The notes beneath the pieces are model-generated. The model worked only from the letters and a program-made list of their open reading frames with translations, searched no databases and had not been told where the DNA came from. Shown here in pieces: positions 46,711 to 58,756 of a stretch of DNA of 64,000 nt. Source of the stretch: Malaya genurostris (taxonomy: Eukaryota > Arthropoda > Insecta > Diptera > Culicidae). Location: NCBI RefSeq assembly GCF_030247185.1, contig NC_080571.1, forward strand, positions 40,393,502-40,457,501. Reading direction: 5' to 3'. Positions within the stretch are counted from its first letter, which is position 1. Every line of letters starts with the position of its first letter. The position numbers were made by a program, and so were the translations under genes.

Positions 46711-48792
46711 CTGCAAAGAGACCGAAAGAAAATTTGGCTTTAGAACATGGGAAATGTTTTGTTCTATAGAAAAAAAATTCCTAAAATTATATAACTGAAA
46801 ATAAAAATGTTTGGAAGGTTATTGGTGAAATATCGACACAACCGGAGGAACCCACACTGTAAAAACAAGTAATTGTTCTAAAATTAATAAATTATGATGC
46901 AGAGTAATAGGGAACTGGAAATGAGCTGGCGCTCATGTTCACTGATGGCTAGATGCCATGTGAGCAGTGCTGTTAACATATTTCACAGTTGGAATGACAG
47001 CCCAATTACGTCAACCGATCGCTCACTTCAAGCTTACGATCCTCCGTTTTCCAGTTTTTTACTGTCTGCTAATCCGCTTAGGATGGTTCCTTAAATGATA
47101 TTGTATCACGCACCAAATGATATCATATAGCAGGTCATAAATCGTGCTCAACACTACTCGTTCAGGGGTTTTTAAGCACGATAAATAGTGAACGTTGTTT
47201 GAAAGATTTTATCTTCGGTTGAAATACCTCAACGTGTCAATTTATTAGTTGAAATCCGAATGTTCGGATGTTATTCGTTCGATTAGCATCCGCTCATCAG
47301 CGGAGCTACAAATTCCGATCCCTAGTACAAATGTAACGCACTTCATGGCCAGAGAGCTCATTAACGGATGTAAATGAACAAATAAATCGTCAGTGGGGTA
47401 GATAAATGTTTACTAAACCCGTCATAATAAACCACTTCAATTAATCGCTCAGATCAGCGGAAAATTGCGTCATCAGTCAGCACAGACAAGAAAGGGAGTA
47501 AAAATCCATAACTTTTCAACTGGTGCTAGTCGCGATGGTAGTACATACCATTAACTAACTAACTAACTAACTCTGCTGGCAAAGTTCTCGATTGAATCAA
47601 CTTGGAAAATCACATAGATACGATCACAATCAGCTAGTGTACCAGTAGGTAGGTACATTAGAATTGATTGTAGATCACGCCAATCCAATAAAGTAAACTA
47701 CCTATCGAACTGCAACTAGAAGTCAATTAATGATGAACCGATCAAAAGTGTACCGAGATAAAATGTTTTTTTTAAAGATCGGACAATACTTTTGTGAGGC
47801 AATAAAATGGAAATCTTCGATCATGAAAAAACGACTGAGAACGAACGGGCTTATTTGCAAGAACAGCCAACTGGTAAACTACTATTTTCTTGTTACCTTC
47901 AGTAGTACACAACCAGTCAACAAACGATAAATACTAACTGACTATAGTCTAGCTGCTGACACCGATATCCCGCGCGAAGTGTCAATCGCCCTGAGCGCGC
48001 TGAGCCGCCGCGGCGGTAATCAATAAATAGTTTGAATTTCCTGTCGCTATTTTGCAATTACTGGCTTCTTAAGTACTTCACCAGTACCTTCGTATGCTGC
48101 TGAAGTACGCCGCCTGCTAGAGAGGAATAAAAACAAAAATGAAAGTGCCGTAACGTGTTTCGACGCGTGCCTGTGTGCGTGCGTGCATACTCTGGTTTCT
48201 CCAACGGAGCCAACACCGCCCCCCGCTCCTAAAAAGGTACTGCGGTTCTGTGAAACTCTTCACTGGCTACCGTGGCCATCGGTTTATCTTGGAACGGGAC
48301 GGGCAGTGTGGCGAGCAAGGGAAAAGAGGAAACTAACCGGCAGGCTGTACCTATGATACGGATAGAAATTTGATTTTATTTTTCTTTTCTTATGATTTCC
48401 GGACCACCGTAAGTAAACCGTCAGGATCAACTCCGAACCGGGTTGATTGGTGAACGCGAGCATGGTTTTGTAACATCCGTTCGATGCTAATACGAGGGTT
48501 GTTACGATAATTGCGAATTCACACCATTGGAAGTTTATAACTCTTGAGCTAGCATATGAAATCTAAAGACTTGCTGAAAATTTTCTGATCAAGACCTCTC
48601 TTCCGAGTTACTAAGAAATTTATTGTTAGTATCATGTTATTGAAAGGGAGCTAAAGGAGTAAATACAGTTTACTTTCATAGCTTGTTCGAAAAATGAATT
48701 GTTTTCGACCAAAACGGCAGAAACAAAGAAAAACACGAAAAAATACCGTTGTGGTTGGCTTCAAACGAGCTCTGTTTAAGAAGTAAATGAAT
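46711..48792. other. First coding intron, part near exon 2, unassigned
   Basis: Includes a (TAAC)5 microsatellite at about 47551-47572 and a stretch at about 47940-48360 that is GC-richer and lacks recognisable repeats (GCCCTGAGCGCGCTGAGCCG, then TGTGTGCGTGCGTGCATAC). It may hold regulatory sequence or an alternative first exon. No gene recognised. Confidence 0.4.
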
Positions 48793-48968
48793 TTGGTCCA
48801 GTGTAATAAAAGAAATAGTGCTATCTACATTCAATTCTATGCGGAGTGCGAAGCAATTGAATTTGCTAAAGACAACAATACCCACTATGTGGCACATGAA
48901 AACATCTTGTGCAACATAACATAGTATGTGGAGAGCTGTGCTGATGAAGTGTATGAGCATGATCTGCT
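48793..48968 (+). pseudogene. LOA/R1-like ORF1 fragment
   Basis: Reads LVQCNKRNSAIYIQFYAECE, AIEFAKDNNTHYVAHENI, then a stop and YVESCADEVYEHDLLSAT. It corresponds to the middle of the ORF1 at 44974-46022 (LLQCNKTNNIVYIQFYKEL...), so it is a fragment of the same family in the opposite orientation. Confidence 0.75.
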
Positions 48969-49019
48969 CTCAGCCACTAACGGGTGGTGGTGAGCTCACT
49001 TCGTCCGCGTCCCATGTCG

Positions 49020-49800
49020 CTAGTTTTGCCTTTCTCATAAAGGTTATGCAATCACTGCGAAAACCGACTTTTGAACCGAGGCCCGGAGAGTCGAGTGTCA
49101 TATACCACTCACTCAGTTCGTCGAGTACGCCAAATGTCTGTATGTGTGTATGTATGCATTTAACATTTTTTTGCACTAACTTTTCTCGGAGAGCATCAAT
49201 CTTCACAAACTTAGATTCAAAATTTGATACGGTCACTTAAAACGGCGAAACAAAAAAACATAAATCTATTTCTAATCTAGTCTCGACACTATTTCAATTG
49301 GTAGCTATTCTCAGTAGACAATTAAACATATCGATTTCGGTTATCCTGGTTCCAGTTTTCCCATTTCAGAAGCACCGGAGTAGTGGTTATATATTCCAAA
49401 ATGGATTTCACTCACTTTTCTCAGCGATGGCTTGACCGATTTGCACAAACTTAAAATCAGGTTCAGGTTAAAATGAAACGTCTTATAAGTCCCATATTTA
49501 ATTTCTGAATTTCGTCCGGATCCGACTTCCGATTCCGGAATTACAGGGTGAAGATTGTTAAAATATGTATACCGTCACTAAAAGCGGCGAAGTAAAACAC
49601 GTAAAATAATTACTAAACTCGCCTTGAAACTTTCCCAATCGGTAGTCAGTATCAGTAGACGGCCAAACAAATCAGTTTCGGTCTTCCTGGTTCCCGGTTT
49701 TCCATTAACGACCGAAGTACTTTTTCTCGAACCGACAACGATTATACCGGCTCCCGGATTCCTCCGGATCTAAAATGATGCGAGTATGTGATAAACTCCA
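49020..49800 (+). repeat. Repeat family R, copy 7
   Basis: Begins TTTTGCCTTTCTCATAAAGG, TTATGCAATCACTGCGAAAA, GAGGCCCGGAGAGTCGAGTG, then modules ACAAACTTAGATTCAAAAT, GGATCCGACTTCCGATTCCG. A terminus of the same family occurs at 51262-51320. Confidence 0.75.
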
Positions 49801-50269
49801 CAGAATAATAATCATATTAACTTGAACGGTGACTCCTACTTCTACGTTTGATTGCAGTCTTGGTGACTGTTCTTACGTTGATTTTGATTAAAAAAAATTT
49901 TTCAATAGTTTACAACATTTTCATCAAGTACATTCAAAACATTGCCCCAATGCTCTTTTCTCGCTTGACCATCGGAATCTCAATTTCGATACTAAATATC
50001 AAGAAAACAAGATCGGATTTGTATTCACCAAAAGTTTCACTTGGAACAACAGTCACCTGATATTATTTATCCTAATAAAAAATGGCTTAATTTGAGCAGA
50101 CAAAGAACAATAACTGCTACTATGGATACTCGAGTTTTAACATATTTGTTTGGCGAAGCTGAAGGAGATCATAAGGGACCTCTTCCCTCACCACGACACG
50201 TCCTCGTGACCGCCAGCACCGCTACCAGCAAACGAGCCTGCGTGGTGGCCAGCACGATGCCTGTTGGAC

Positions 50270-50795
50270 TGCTCATCAAGAAGGACACGGAATGCTATGA
50301 CATGCGGAGGGACAGGAACGCCCGAAGGACTGCTAACGCAGCCGCAGTTCCTTACAGACCACGGTTGCTTCAGGTGGTACCTACCTGGTGGTACCTAATT
50401 TGGCCACCTCCTGCTTGCCATGGCCGCCCAAATGAGCTTGAGACAGCAGAACACGTCCTGTTTGCCTGCCCCCGCTTTGCGACACAAAGGAACGGTTTAC
50501 TGGATGTATGTGACAGAGAAATTACAACAGAGAACCTATTCCAGAGGATGTGACACAGTGAGGAGAACTGGAACGCAGTGTCGACCGCGACCTCGCGGGC
50601 ATCTTGCAGCGGAATTGGACTGCAGAACAACAGGCAGCGGCGACCGCTAAATCAAGATGGATCAGCGAACAAGCGTCGGTTCGGGAGTTTTTCCGTCGAC
50701 GGGGAACTCTCCATCGGTGTAGTCTAAATCCTTCGTCGGGGATTAGACGAGTTGATTGGGTCGAGCCCCGGTATGGATCGTTGGAGCGTCAGTGA
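50270..50795 (+). pseudogene. LOA/R1-like ORF2 C-terminal remnant
   Basis: Across changing frames it reads FLTDHGCFRWYL, then HGRPNELETAEHVLFACPRF, ATQRNGLL and TENLFQRM, then a stop, and LQRNWTAEQQAAATAKSRW. The LTxHGCFRxYL and ETAEHVLFxCPRF motifs are found near the C-terminus of ORF2 in LOA/R1-type mosquito elements. It is a 5'-truncated copy with at least two frameshifts and one stop. Confidence 0.75.
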
Positions 50796-51245
50796 ACCGG
50801 AAGCTATGCTTCAACCGGAATCACTGGAATTGTCCCTGGCATCCTGCCGATCGATCCGTTCACGAGTATCGGAAGCGACGGTTACGGGAGAACTTTCATC
50901 GTCGAGCGATTCTTCGCCGGTGTAGGCTAGATCCTTCGTCGAGGATTAGCCGAGTAGAAGCCACAGCACCGAAGTCGAGTCGTCGGGGCGCCAGTGAATC
51001 GGAAGCTATGCTCCAACCGAAATCACCGGATCAACCTCGGCACTCATTCGAGTGTCCTGTGTGGCATAACAAGAGATTCAGTGTCGAGAGAAATTCTTTC
51101 ATCGGGGAGCTCACCGTCAGCGCAGTCTAGATCCTTCGACGGGGATTAGAAGAGTTGGAGATCCAAGGTGTTTTAGTGGGTAGCTCCAATTATACAGTGA
51201 TAGTCCTGTGGAGAGTCCCACACTCTGTACTGTGCATTTCGCCTT
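50690..51245 (+). repeat. Retroelement 3' UTR with three tandem repeats
   Basis: A unit of about 170-220 bases is repeated three times with divergence. The marker phrase TCCTTCGTCGGGGATTAGAC occurs near 50730 and, varied, near 50930 and 51130; GAAGCTATGCTTCAACCG near 50800 recurs near 51003. It ends in an A-rich tail before 51262. This is the 3' end of the retroelement whose ORF2 remnant precedes it. Confidence 0.7.
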
Positions 51246-51261
51246 GTAAAAATAAAAATAA

Positions 51262-51320
51262 CAAAAAAACCTTCTTAATCCACCTAGTGGTGTGAAAATG
51301 CCTTTCTCTTTCGTCTCATG
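51262..51320 (+). repeat. Repeat family R terminus
   Basis: AAAAAAACCTTCTTAATCCA, CCTAGTGGTGTGAAAATGCC, TTTCTCTTTCG. Same terminus as at 43225 and 54903. It directly follows the A-rich tail of the retroelement. Confidence 0.75.
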
Positions 51321-51429
51321 ATTTTTGTATCTTTTTATGAAATAATTTCTAACACTAATTTTTGATTTTGATTTTTGACTATGAGAAGAGTGGTGCAAAT
51401 CGCAAATCTAAAAAAACCCTTCTTAGCCC

Positions 51430-51790
51430 ACTTAATGGAATTTTCATGGATCTTGAAAAATCACCCTTCTATTTTTCTAAGTCCCAGAAACTCGATTTTT
51501 CATTTTTTTTAGGTGACACTTAATCTCGACGTTTCATGCAATTCTAAGACGTTTGGCATAAAAAAATTCGATTTCGGATGGTTATTTTTCAAGATCGAAA
51601 ATTCTCAAACCTTAACCGCCGGGTAGCACCCCTAAACCTATGCACCTATGTCCGATTTAGCTAAAATTTTGAACAATAGCACTTTACGTAATTAGAGGTA
51701 ATCCCAACATATTGGCAACCTTATATACATTAGAGCGATAAAAAACAACGTGTTACGTCACTTATACCATTATATCTCCGGAACCAAAAT
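51430..51790 (+). repeat. Interspersed repeat A, copy 2
   Basis: Same order of phrases as 690-1165 (AATCTCGACGTTTCATGCAA, TTCTAAGACGTTTGGCATAA, GATTTCGG, ACCGCCGGGTAGCACCCC). Non-coding. Confidence 0.6.
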
Positions 51791-51829
51791 CCACAGCCAT
51801 TTGATATTCGAACTTGATCAATGGCCTAA

Positions 51830-51990
51830 TAGTAGCGTTCAAACGAGCCTAAGCTTGTTAAAATACACACACAGACATTTTCCGATCTCGTCGAACTGAG
51901 TCGAATGTTATATAACACTGTGGGTCTCCGAGGCTCCGAGTCGGGGTTTCCAGCAATTCTAATACCTTTCTATAGAGAAAGGCAAAACAT
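51830..51990 (-). repeat. Repeat family R fragment, reverse orientation
   Basis: TCTCGTCGAACTGAGTCGAA, TGTTATATAACAC, GGCTCCGAGTCGGGGTTTC, CCTTTCTATAGAGAAAGGCA: the left part of family R inverted. Confidence 0.7.
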
Positions 51991-54902
51991 GATATTTTTT
52001 GTTGTAACCTACTATACAGATGACAACTAATTTGCTTCAATAATTCCAATGTAAAAAAATTAAACAAGAAACTCTTCTGTTATCGTCATTCCTGATATCA
52101 TGAGAGCAGAAACCCAATGGATATTCTTCAGGCTTTGTTTTTCTAGTCGATTGCAAAGGAACCTCCAGGCTAACTTCACCCGGAAAAAGATAATATTTTT
52201 ATAAATAAGTCACCACCAATATTCAAACGGTTGCTGACGTTCACTTCAAGATTTATATTTCCTTCGAATTCGATCAAATTACTCTACCAATCATAAAAGC
52301 ATATGCGAAAATTGATGCAATTTTTCATAGTTCCTTATCCTAATTTTCAATCATCACCAATTCATCTATCTATCTATCTATCTAACGCACCTTTCCCATA
52401 CCGGTTCACAGTTTGGCAATATGACAACAATAACCCCGGTCCGATTTCTTCTTCATTCTAACCAAATGTCAAATTTATTCAAATCCTCTCGCACCATGAT
52501 GAAGTACCCGCCACAAAGTCCTACTCGGCAGTAACGATCCGGTCGAAAAGACATGGTCACACGCTGTTTGGGACTCTCCCCTTTACGGTCGGAGGGCACA
52601 TGCATGCAAATACATATTCGGATCGGTGCGAAATTCCCGGCCTTGGAGGAAGATACTGTTTGGGGGCAAAGACGGATGTTTGTAGGTTATGTTTAAAAAA
52701 AATCTACCGATATCTTTCGGGTAGATTCACACGAATCGTGTTGAGTCAGTACCAATATGCCAAATCATATTTGAAAGTTTGTTTGGATTTTGTAGTAAAT
52801 TATTCTGTGATGTTCATATTTCAGAAAGTTTGCACAAATCAAAACATATCCCGTTTATGTAACAAATCTCTGATCGATGCAACTTCAATATCTAAACTAT
52901 ACATCAATTTTTGTTTTCAACTCAAATTTAAGAGGTTGGCTTAATTTTGATTATTCAGAAACTTTTAACATCGACATTTGGTTTAGTATCAGAAAATTTA
53001 TGGCATCATTAGAATTTTATTTCGTACTAAACTCCACTAATTGCGACGCCCTGGCCATATTTTTCTCGGCACCCGTCTGAACTGTCAATGACCTATGTCT
53101 TGGCGCGACCATTTTTGCATGTAAAACATGAGCAAAAAAAAAACAAAAGCAAACAAATAATCCAGCAGAAGATGTGCGCCTACCAGTTTTAGCAATTCAT
53201 GTAAAGATTTAAATATTTTTATGAAGTTTAGTTACTATTGTCGCTCTACGTTTTTAGTCCTGCTAGGATAGCGACTGCTTTGAATTTAAATGATGAGCAA
53301 AAATAAGGGCACTCCAATATTTTTGCACATGTTTTATTAGTTTTTCAATTCAACAGTTATCATGACTAAAAACCATTTCACGAGAAAAAATATTATGTCT
53401 GAACAGACGAATCACCTTATTTTAGCCCAACTAGGTGGGATAAGCATCTGTGGCCGTTGAAGCTAACGGAAAGTCATCATTTATTCAGCTCGTGGTCGCC
53501 GGACGAAATTCCACCTAATAACCTGATGATGGTGCGCGATTCCTTTGGCGTGGTTATCGATGGATCGAAAGCGATTTTTTGTTTCGTTCAAATTATTCAA
53601 AATTATCTACCAGCACTATCCAGCCAGGCAGCGGAAGAAAATTGTTTTTAAATAGCCAGTCGCATGGGAATTCGGTTCGTCGTGATCAAGCGTGGCATGG
53701 CTTATGGGCGCTCACTGGAAGGCGCAACTAACTAACAACAACAAAAACCGGTCCGGCTCGTCAAGAACAGGCGACTTTTGCCGGGATGAGTTCAATCGGA
53801 ATTTACATATGGGGATATTAATGTTGTCGTTTGGATCATTTCAGTTTTTTTCTTTTTCTCCGCAATTCTTTATTATTGGTTGAATTGAATTCCGGTTCGG
53901 TTTGGTGTGAAATCCGCGTGGTGTTGAAATCTTTTTTTCTCTCACTCCGATGGATATCGCTGAAGATCACAGCGACATTCTCCATAACCTAACCTAACTT
54001 AATGAGTTTAATGGAACATTAACAGCTAGTCGACGCAATACTGAAGTACATTTGAATTGCCATAATTCCCATTTATTTAATTGTAATTCACGCGATAGTT
54101 CAGAATCACCTCTCTTTTCATCTCCATCAGTGAAAATAAAATATTCACTAACTTAACCCCGTTTTGTAGATCCCAACGAAAACTACCATCAAATTTGCAT
54201 TCCACAGTCTGCTGGCTCCATCTATTTTGAATAAATAGAATTCAGTTCCGACCGTGCGGTCATGGGAATGAGATTTAATCTGGTAAAAGACGCTGTCATA
54301 GAGCAAAGCTAATTATTAAATTATAGAGTTTTGGATTCAAAGCAAGTTAATATGAGAAATGATATTTTCAATAGCATCAAAAAGAGCAATAAACTTAACT
54401 GCACTGAACCACCCAAAGATGAATTTGATAACCAAGATTGAGATCTTTTATCATGAATGACTTTTCTACTAAAATATCAACAGCTATCTTTATTCATCAA
54501 TCCAAACCAGGAGCTACTTGTATGATACAATACAATAACCCTACGGGTTCCATTTTACAATTGCAAACAGCAATGTCGAAGTTTTCCGAAATTGTAGAGT
54601 GGATTATCACAGCATTCAATACTATTTTTGAATCTTCTGACAGTACCATATAGCTAGAACATTTTTGAAGCTGTCAAAAATTAAATGGTCAATTCTCTCA
54701 CGATTTGTATCATTCGATGGATAATTTATTATTCGTCGATTCAATCATTGTTCTTCAGTGGAACTATCGAAGTATCATACCTAGATTGATTCATTTGAAG
54801 TTTTATTACATAGTCGAAAATCTGATGTTTTTGCTTTGTGCGATGTATGTTTCATCTAGAAGTATTGTTATTGTATGCGTAGACTTGTTGAAACGATGTA
54901 AT
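51991..54902. other. Unassigned intronic sequence
   Basis: No gene recognised over about 2.9 kb. Holds an ATCT microsatellite at about 52364-52384. Several short open frames (52600-52944, 53457-53651, 54438-54653) have no domain. Confidence 0.45.
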
Positions 54903-56765
54903 TCGTAAAAACATGTTTTAATCCACTTAGTGGTGTGATGATGCTTTTCACATATCAATCATATGCAATACTGTGGTAGTCTTCAAAATAATTTTCTTCG
55001 ATTCTTGAAAGAATAACCGGAATCGGTTGGTTTGGCCGTCTACTGATAATGACTACCGATTGGAGTAGTTTTGAGGCCAGTTTAAAATTTGATGGTGATG
55101 GTATGAAATTTATATCATACTTTACCCTATAATTCCAGAACCGAAAGTCGGATCCTGATGAAATTCAGTAATTCCTTATGGAACCATAGGACCATCATTT
55201 GAACTTAATCGGTCAAACCATCGCTAAGGAAAGTTAGTGAGATCCATTTGGGAAAATATGACTACAATTTCTGGTGCATCCGGAATCGGAAACCGGGAAC
55301 CAGGATAGCAGGAATCGGTTAGTTTGGCCGTCTACTGATAACAATTATCGAATGGAGTAGTTTTGAGGAGATTTTAGAAATTATTTTACGTGTTTTCTTT
55401 CGCTTCATTAAGGGGGGGGGGGGAGGTTAGGTTCTAACACTTTTGAAAAATCATTTATTATTTTCTTTTTATTTTCTTATGGTAAAACATTTGAAGAATT
55501 TCATTTTCTGTAAAATTTTCAAGCCTATTGGAACGAAACTCTGGAAGTTATGGACCTTCATCTATGGCTAGCTCATTCTACAAAGAAGCAAGAGCTCGGC
55601 GCACAGGCCCAAGATTTCTACTTCGATTGACTTGACTTGACTTGACAAAACATTCTTGAAATGTTTCATTATAATAAATTATAAAATAATAAATGTTAGA
55701 CCCTACGAGATCCCTGGAGTAATTAATTGTTTCCATTGATTTTATAGACAAAAACCTTTAAACGCGTTTTCCTCGAAAGCAGGTTTTGAAAGTCCGTGTC
55801 CATCATCATTCCAAAACTACTGCACCAATTTTTTTCAAATTTTGTACATACTTTCTACATACAAAAAACCAGACCCCAACGTTTTTCTTTTCGTTCTTTG
55901 TTACTTTGTGGAGGTTTAACAGCTACAAAATGGCGGATTTTTTCGTGAAAAATCGTAGTTTTCACTTGGAACAACCACCAAAAATTAAAAACATTAAAAA
56001 AATCAAACAGAAACGTTGGGGTCTAGAAAAACTTCTACTCTAACTATGCTGCGTTCGTTTGTTCACTTCTGATTAGTCTGCGCTGAGATACAGTGGACAC
56101 CGCAAATCATGATTTTCAAGAAACGTTCTCGAAAATACCTCTTCACCGACTTATTTCTCAATATTTTTTCACGAAAAATTTACAAAATGTTGTTCGAATG
56201 ATGCTTTTTATCATGCAAAACATATGAATTTATTTTGTTGAACGATAATTTTGGAAAAAATTCGCAAAAAATGATGATTTTTTTCATCGTTTAGACCCCC
56301 CCTTAAGTGATGGTGTAGAATTTTTAACACACTTTACCCCATAATTCCGGAACCGGAAGTCAGATACACATGAAACTTAGAAGTTTTGTATAGGACCATA
56401 AGGCCATTCATTTGGATCTAAGTTTGTAAAAAACGGTCACGCCATTTCTGAGAAAAATTAGCATACATAGTTTAATTTTTTTGCACATTTTACCTCAAAA
56501 CTCCGGAACCGGAAGTCAGATCCAAACAAAATTCAGGAATTTCGCATGGGCCCACAACACCTTTCATTTGAAACCAAGTTTGTGAAAATCGGTCCAGCCA
56601 TCTCCGAATTAGTGTTAGTGCAAAAAACATTACATCCACACAAGCTCATGCGTACTCGACGAACTGAGTCGAATGGTATATGACGCTCGGCCCTCCGGGT
56701 TTCGGTTAAAAAGTCGGTTTCCACAGTGATTGCATAGCCTTTTGATAAGAAGAGGGCAAAACTTG
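54903..56765 (-). repeat. Repeat family R, copy 9, with nested TTAA element
   Basis: Left end TTTTAATCCACTTAGTGGTG, TGATGATGCTTTTCAC; right end GACGCTCGGCCCTCCGGGTT, GTCGGTTTCCACAGTGATTG, CATAGCCTTTTGATAAG. Inside are modules ATAATTCCGGAACCGGAAGT and TTTGTGAAAATCGGTCCAGC repeated several times. An insertion at 55412-56302 splits one module. Confidence 0.78.
55412..56302. mobile_element. piggyBac-like non-autonomous element
   Basis: Flanked by TTAA on both sides (55408-55411 and 56303-56306). Its ends are a G run with GGTTCTAACA at left and GTTTAGACCCCCCC at right, inverted with respect to each other. On either side of TTAA the family R module reads on continuously (...CGCTTCA and GTGATGGTG...). 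TTAA target use is typical of piggyBac. No transposase; about 890 bases. The interior holds two phrases around CCCCAACGTTT and AAACGTTGGGG that are inverted to each other. Confidence 0.7.
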
Positions 56766-57401
56766 AAAAAATAGACTTTCGGAACCGGAAAACTTTGAAA
56801 ATTCACACAACAAAATCACGTAACTTCGGAAACCCGTATGAAAAACCGCGTAGAACAAGACCTGTGTACTTCTAGGAGGGAGGTCACTATGATAGAACTT
56901 ATAACTTTTAATAGGTAAAATCGCATTATATTGTTGCGGTGGGAAGAAAGGGAGGGGGAGGGGGTGGGTTTTGTATGTGTGTTGTTAACAAAGAGTTCGA
57001 GATCTCAGAGATGACTTGGCCGATTTCGATCAAACTAGTCGCAAATGAAAGATCTTCTCGTCAGCCTGAACGCTATTGAATGTTTACTTTTTGAGTTATA
57101 CGAAGTTTTAAGTCAATTTTTTTTAAATATCTGTCACAATTGTCCTTGTTAACAAAATATGGCTTAGATTTCACATGGTAATAGCTATCCAACAAACCAA
57201 AGATTGATCAAATCTGTCAATTTTTAACGGAGATATCGATATTTTGTGTGTCTTTTCTCCCTATTCCTGTAAAAGGATTTTTGTGCTCAGCGATGTTTGG
57301 GAACAAAGTGAAACACGATTTTTTATACTGTTGTATGCAATTAAGCACCTAATATAATGAAATGATAGCGAGACACCTCTCGCCGATACCGCAAATAAGT
57401 A
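56766..57401. other. Unassigned intronic sequence
   Basis: Includes a GGGAGGGGGAGGGGG tract near 56950 and no gene that I recognise. Confidence 0.4.
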
Positions 57402-57914
57402 AATAATTTGTTGCTAATTAGTTGCAAACTAGTCGCAGTAATTTTGAATTTATTGCTCAATTTTTAAAAGTTATTTGAGTACTTCGCTAAAATTATTAGA
57501 AGTTAATGAAGCACCCATCCCAAATAATCTTCAAAACAAATCAAAACCAAGCGGATATTTTTCGCAAATAAGTTGCTACTTAGTTACGGTAATTTTGAAT
57601 TTATTGATCAATTTTGAAAAAGCTTTTGGAGTACTTCGCTAAGTTTTGTTTTCAAGCTTATTTGGGAGGGGTGCTTCGTTAAATTCATATGAACTTAGCG
57701 AAGTATTAAAAAAAATTAAAAACATTGAGCAGCAAATTCAAAATTGCCGTGATTAATTACCACCTAACATCCACTGGGTTTCGATTTGTTTTCAAGCTCA
57801 TTTGAGAAAGGTACTTCGTCAACTTCAAAGTTGAACTTAGCGAAGCACTAAAAATAAGGAAAACAAATTCAAAATAACCGTAGTTAAAAAGCAACTAATT
57901 AGCAACAAATTATT
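57402..57914. mobile_element. Foldback-type element with long inverted arms
   Basis: Left end AATAATTTGTTGCTAATTAG, TTGC and right end GCAACTAATTAGCAACAAAT, TATT mirror each other. Further in, phrases GTACTTCGCTAA and TTAGCGAAGTA, and ATTTTGAATTTATTG and CAAATTCAAAATT, are again inverted. Phrases are also repeated directly, giving a multi-layer hairpin of about 510 bases. Non-coding. Confidence 0.7.
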
Positions 57915-58756
57915 CATCCTATAATACTGTGTATAGCATCCTCTTCCATGACGTTTCGATTTTAGCGCGGGTTGGCAACATAATCGTTCGAATTTGACAT
58001 ATGTATTAGAAAGATGGCAGTATTTTCGAAGTCAAAACATATCATATGTATATTGATTTCAACTGCTTACAGCAATAATCGAATCAGTGAGTCGAGATTA
58101 GAGATGAGCGAAACAGCTCATACCGGTGAGCAGCTCCGAACCGATCAGCTCACTAAAGTGAATCGATTCAATGTATCTGCTCATCAGGTCATTTAGATTG
58201 AACTGAAGGTTAGTTTTGACTGCCGTTTTTCTTGCGCCGTTTTTCTTACTCCATTTTTCTTTCATATGCATGATTGATACGCAAAGAACAATGCTATGCG
58301 AACTAACTTGTCTGCGAATCATTATTATGTCACATTTGTAGAATATTTGCAAAAGTGACATCCCTGAATGTACCTTAGCCTACTGAGTGTGAGGTAAGAT
58401 TTCGTATTGACAATGGCTCATTCAATCTGTTAAAGAAGAATAGATGCACATTTGGATGAACGAACGAAAGCTCATGCACACATTTCTTCTCATTTATAAC
58501 TCGCTCTTCTATAGCCGAAGATCCGTTCTGCTCGTAGCTTGTTTCCACCTCACCAGTGCGGGTTTTTTATTTTACTGGTATTCGGTTTTCGACCCCGAAA
58601 AGTACCCAAAATTTTTATTTGGAACGCACTACGATTTCTTAAAGATAGTGGCTACATGGATTTTCAAAAATTTTAAAGCCCAAAACGAATTTCATAAACA
58701 AAAATTCAAATTAAAAGACTTATTCCGCAAATTTATTTAAGATACCAAAAAAGTAC
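57915..58756. other. Unassigned intronic sequence
   Basis: No gene recognised. The plus frame 58444-58740 shows no domain. Confidence 0.4.

Noticed and set aside
50041..50270. Start of the open frame before the ORF2 remnant
   Set aside because: No similarity to reverse transcriptase domains in this part; only the region after about 50270 shows retroelement motifs.
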